Assembly (NCBI GenBank): GCA_958407085.1
Contig: CATYHY010000015.1
Coordinates: 1-17,501, forward strand
Source: an uncultured Collinsella sp.
Lineage (GTDB): Bacteria > Actinomycetota > Coriobacteriia > Coriobacteriales > Coriobacteriaceae
Direction: 5' to 3'
Length of the DNA: 17,501 nt
The notes under the pieces were generated by a model. It saw only the letters and a list, made by a program, of their open reading frames with translations, was not told the origin of the DNA and searched no databases. Positions 15,640-17,501 of the stretch are shown piece after piece (within the stretch, counting starts at the first letter, position 1; the number at the start of each line of letters is the position of its first letter). The position numbers and the translations under genes are program-made.

Positions 15640-15762
15640 ATGCTGCTCGCGTGTCCCGTCCGGCTCTACGCTCCGGGCGTGCGACGTTGCGACGCGGTCG
15701 GCCTCGGTCCTTGCGTGCGGGTTCGCGAGTATGCAACTGTGTATGTAAGGAGCGACATATGA
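15640..15762 (+). CDS. Candidate 40-codon leader ORF overlapping the ilvE start
   Basis: An ATG at 15640 opens 40 codons whose TGA (15760-15762) overlaps the ilvE ATG (15759-15761) as ATGA. Twelve of the 40 residues are Val, Leu or Ile, which would suit a leader sensing branched-chain amino acids. There is no clear ribosome binding site before it, and high-GC DNA often yields Val/Leu-rich frames, so it may be chance. Confidence 0.25.
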   Translation: MLLACPVRLYAPGVRRCDAVGLGPCVRVREYATVYVRSDI

Positions 15763-16811
15763 CTGTCGAGAAGAAGGATATCGATTGGGGTAGCCTCGGC
15801 TTTGGCTACATGAAGACCGATTACAGCTACGAGGCCCATTGGAAGGACGGCGAGTGGGACGAGGGCGGCCTGACCACCGACCACACCCTGCATGTCTCCG
15901 AGTGCGGCGGCATCTTCCACTACTGCCAGGAGGTCTTTGAGGGCCTGAAGGCCTACACCGCCGAGGACGGCAGCATCGTCTGCTTCCGTCCCGACATGAA
16001 CGCTGAGCGTATGTATAACTCTGCCCAGCGCCTCGAGATGCCCCCGTTTGCCAAGGACAAGTTCGTTGAGGCCGTCAAGCAGGTCGTTTCTGCCAACGCC
16101 GCCTGGGTTCCGCCCTTCGGTTCCGGCGCGACCCTGTACGTGCGTCCGTTTATGATCGGCTCCGGTGACGTGATCGGCGTGGCTCCCGCTCCTGAGTACA
16201 CGTTCCGCATTCTCGTGACCCCGGTCGGTCCGTACTTTAAGGGCGGCCTCAAGCCCGTCAAGCTGCGCGTTTCCGAGTATGACCGTGCTGCACCGCACGG
16301 CACCGGCAACATCAAGGCCGGCCTGAACTACGCCATGTCCCTTAAGCCCACGATGGAGGCCCATCGCGAGGGCTATGCCGAGAACCTGTATCTCGACTCC
16401 GAGTCCCGCACCTATGTCGAGGAGACCGGTGGCGCCAACGTCCTGTTCGTGAAAGAGGATGGCACGCTCGTCGTTCCGCAGTCGCACACCGACTCCATCC
16501 TGCCCTCTATCACCCGTCGTTCGCTCGTTCAGGTTGCTCAGGACCTGGGCATGACCGTTGACCAGCGCCCCGTCGAGTGGGCCGAGGTCAAGGCCGGCAC
16601 CTTTGTGGAGTGCGGCCTGTGCGGCACCGCTGCCGTCATCTCTCCGGTTGGCGAAATCGACAACAAGGTTTACGGCGCCGACGAGACCGTGACCTTCCCG
16701 GCTGGATACACCGAGATCGGCCCTGTGATGAAGAAGCTTCGCGAGACCCTGACTGGTATCCAGTCTGGTGCTGTCGAGGACAAGCACAACTGGGTTTACA
16801 CCGTCGCGTAA
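15759..16811 (+). CDS. ilvE: Branched-chain-amino-acid aminotransferase
   Basis: A PLP enzyme that transfers the amino group between glutamate and the 2-oxo acids of Leu, Ile and Val; cytoplasmic, the last step of synthesis or first of breakdown. The 350 residues match the longer BCAT type (fold type IV). HYCQEVFEGLKAY lies near residue 50, YVRPFMIGSG near 130, and the PLP lysine is Lys186 in GTGNIKAGLNYAMSLKP. EETGGANVLFV follows, then LPSITRRSLVQVAQDLG and ECGLCGTAAVISPVGEI, which bind the cofactor phosphate. The ATG at 15759 has AAGGAG six bases upstream; the frame is open 50 codons further up, but those are Arg-rich and unlike the family. No other ilv or leu gene is adjacent. Immediately downstream an insertion sequence begins, perhaps inside its terminator. 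Confidence 0.97.
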   Translation: MTVEKKDIDWGSLGFGYMKTDYSYEAHWKDGEWDEGGLTTDHTLHVSECGGIFHYCQEVFEGLKAYTAEDGSIVCFRPDMNAERMYNSAQRLEMPPFAKDKFVEAVKQVVSANAAWVPPFGSGATLYVRPFMIGSGDVIGVAPAPEYTFRILVTPVGPYFKGGLKPVKLRVSEYDRAAPHGTGNIKAGLNYAMSLKPTMEAHREGYAENLYLDSESRTYVEETGGANVLFVKEDGTLVVPQSHTDSILPSITRRSLVQVAQDLGMTVDQRPVEWAEVKAGTFVECGLCGTAAVISPVGEIDNKVYGADETVTFPAGYTEIGPVMKKLRETLTGIQSGAVEDKHNWVYTVA

Positions 16812-16896
16812 TTTGTCTTACCTATCCGGGCAGAGAACAAGTTCCCTCCCGGCGCGTCCTCGGACATGCAAGAAGCCCTCGCTGCGCACTTGAACT

Positions 16897-16937
16897 GCCT
16901 CCCATTTCTTGGACATGAGAAATGGGAGGCTTTCTTT
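16897..16937 (+). terminator. Hairpin at IS left end: terminator-like and covering the orfA ribosome binding site
   Basis: GCCTCCCATTTCT (16897-16909) pairs perfectly over 13 bp with AGAAATGGGAGGC (16918-16930), around an 8-base loop; TTTCTTT follows and then the orfA ATG. It should stop read-through from ilvE. In any read-through transcript the GGGAGG used by orfA is locked in the stem, a known way for insertion sequences to limit impinging expression. Confidence 0.75.
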
Positions 16938-17429
16938 ATGCGCGTTGATTTGAGGGTGAAGCATGATGTCGAGGCCAGGAAGGCGGCCATAGGGCTCTTC
17001 GAGCTCGGACGCGGGTATAAATCTGCCGCGATTGCCCTTTCGCTTCCCGCGGAAGCCGTGAGAAGATGGCAGGAGATATACCGCGCATTCGGGAGCGAGG
17101 TGCTGCTGCGCATGGACGGAAAGCAGGGCAGGTACACATACGAGCAGAAGGTCGCCGCCGCCTCCGCCGTCGTCGACGGCGGCATGACGAAGGCCGAGGC
17201 GATGGCGGCGTTCGGCATAATGTCGATGTCGCCGCTCAAGAAGTGGTGCGCGCTATACCGCGAGGGCGGCGCGGAGGCCCTGCGCCCGAGGCCCAAGGGC
17301 CGGCCGAGCGGTTCCAGGGCGAGGCCGCGGACCCGCGAGGAGGAGCTCGAGGAGCGGTGCCGTAGGCTCGAGGCCGAGGTGGCCTACCTAAAAAAATTAC
17401 GCGCCCTGGTCGAGAGGGACGGGCTCTGA
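16938..17429 (+). CDS. IS3-family transposase OrfA (IS150-like, two-HTH)
   Basis: A 163-residue DNA-binding protein of an insertion sequence. It has two helix-turn-helix units: the first about residues 10-50 (EARKAAIGLFELGRGYKSAAIAL, then PAEAVRRWQEIYR), the second about 65-110 (YEQKVAAASAVVDGGMTKAEAMAAFGI, then LKKWCALYREGGAEAL). Next come the basic linker RPRPKGRPSG and a C-terminal coil with leucine-zipper character (EEELEERCRRLEAEVAYLKKL). This order is typical of IS150-type OrfA, which recognises the element's ends. The ATG at 16938 has GGGAGG eight bases before it, inside the end hairpin. A longer frame from 16866 would begin outside the proposed IS end. The frame passes through A7 at 17390-17396, where a -1 shift gives the OrfAB fusion transposase. 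Confidence 0.9.
   Translation: MRVDLRVKHDVEARKAAIGLFELGRGYKSAAIALSLPAEAVRRWQEIYRAFGSEVLLRMDGKQGRYTYEQKVAAASAVVDGGMTKAEAMAAFGIMSMSPLKKWCALYREGGAEALRPRPKGRPSGSRARPRTREEELEERCRRLEAEVAYLKKLRALVERDGL
17390..17396 (+). other. Programmed -1 frameshift site (A AAA AAA)
   Basis: Seven adenines sit in the right phase in orfA (codons CTA AAA AAA). A -1 slip joins orfA to a frame that is open from 17366 to the window end. This is the usual expression mode of IS3-family transposases. Confidence 0.7.
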
Positions 17430-17501
17430 CCAGGGCGAAGGCCGAAGCGGTCGCGGCCCTGCGCGCCGAGGGGCACGCGCTCGGGCACCTGCTCGCATGC
17501 G
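17396..17501 (+). CDS. IS3-family transposase OrfB, N-terminal part (3' partial)
   Basis: In the -1 frame after the A7 run the sequence reads ITRPGREGRALTRAKAEAV and on to GHLLAC without a stop at the window end. It overlaps orfA by 34 bases. The residues fit the start of IS150-type OrfB (the AL-x-xAKAEAVAAL region before the DDE integrase core), but the catalytic Asp-Asp-Glu lies outside the window. The frame has no ATG or GTG; it must be reached by the frameshift, or from the ATT at 17396-17398, as proposed for some relatives such as IS911. Confidence 0.7.
   Translation, partial: MTRPGREGRALTRAKAEAVAALRAEGHALGHLLAC

Larger units (their letters stand above)
16891..17501 (+). mobile_element. 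IS3-family (IS150-like) insertion sequence, left end and first part (right end outside window)
   Basis: The proposed left end starts TGAACTGCCTCCC at 16891, 47 bases before orfA, with the TG start common in IS3 elements. The rest holds orfA, a slippery A7 and the beginning of orfB. Codon use differs from the neighbours: AGG, AGA, ATA and GGG codons are frequent in orfA and nearly absent from ilvE, which supports foreign origin. The exact end needs the right inverted repeat, which lies outside. Confidence 0.7.

Noticed and set aside
15606..15758. T-box or classical attenuator in the ilvE leader
   Set aside because: No T-box core sequence and no terminator with a U-tract before ilvE; the upstream hairpin at 15500-15534 belongs to the DedA gene.
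16866..16937. 24-codon N-terminal extension of transposase OrfA
   Set aside because: It would begin upstream of the proposed IS end and run through the terminator hairpin; the ATG at 16938 has GGGAGG at good spacing.

Overview
The window looks like ordinary chromosome from a high-GC member of the Coriobacteriia, most likely a Collinsella-type gut actinobacterium. This rests on GC-rich third codon positions, strong AGGAG-type ribosome binding sites, short GC-rich intrinsic terminators and gene content. It is inference, because no rRNA or other phylogenetic marker is present.

Layout, left to right. A HAD-family sugar-phosphate phosphatase, cut by the window edge, converges on an orphan LacI-type repressor. 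A 311-base divergent intergenic region, packed with hairpins, separates lacI from glmS (glucosamine-6-phosphate synthase). After the glmS terminator come a minus-strand FadR-type GntR regulator and, divergent from it, a YeiH-type (UPF0324) membrane transporter. Next is a regulator that looks like an NtrC-type AAA+/Fis protein with its ATPase motifs eroded, then a single-pass membrane protein of unknown function. A convergent nitroreductase and a 96-residue orphan protein follow. A MarR regulator, overlapping and co-directional with two ABC half-transporters, forms a textbook regulated efflux operon; the two halves form a heterodimeric exporter with one degenerate ATP site. Then come cysE (serine acetyltransferase, minus strand), a divergent DedA-family membrane protein, and ilvE (branched-chain aminotransferase). 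The right end enters an IS3-family (IS150-like) insertion sequence: all of orfA, a -1 frameshift site and the start of orfB.

The most unusual signal is not a gene. Four intergenic places carry five imperfect hairpins (1920-1956, 1985-2019, 4106-4142, 8217-8251, 13784-13814). Stem sequences differ between families, but the 5' arm is always followed at or near its end by GGGAC or GGGGC. Three begin within two bases of a stop codon and lie in the sense orientation of the gene they follow. Two share about 50 bases and flank glmS in opposite orientations. They resemble REP-type elements moved by single-strand (Y1/RAYT-like) transposases, but no such transposase lies in the window.

Other points of interest are a 21-base-arm hairpin and a 14-base perfect palindrome before the degenerate AAA+/Fis gene, direct repeats around the MarR promoter, a 40-codon ORF whose stop overlaps the ilvE start, and an IS end whose hairpin looks like a terminator and also contains the transposase ribosome binding site.
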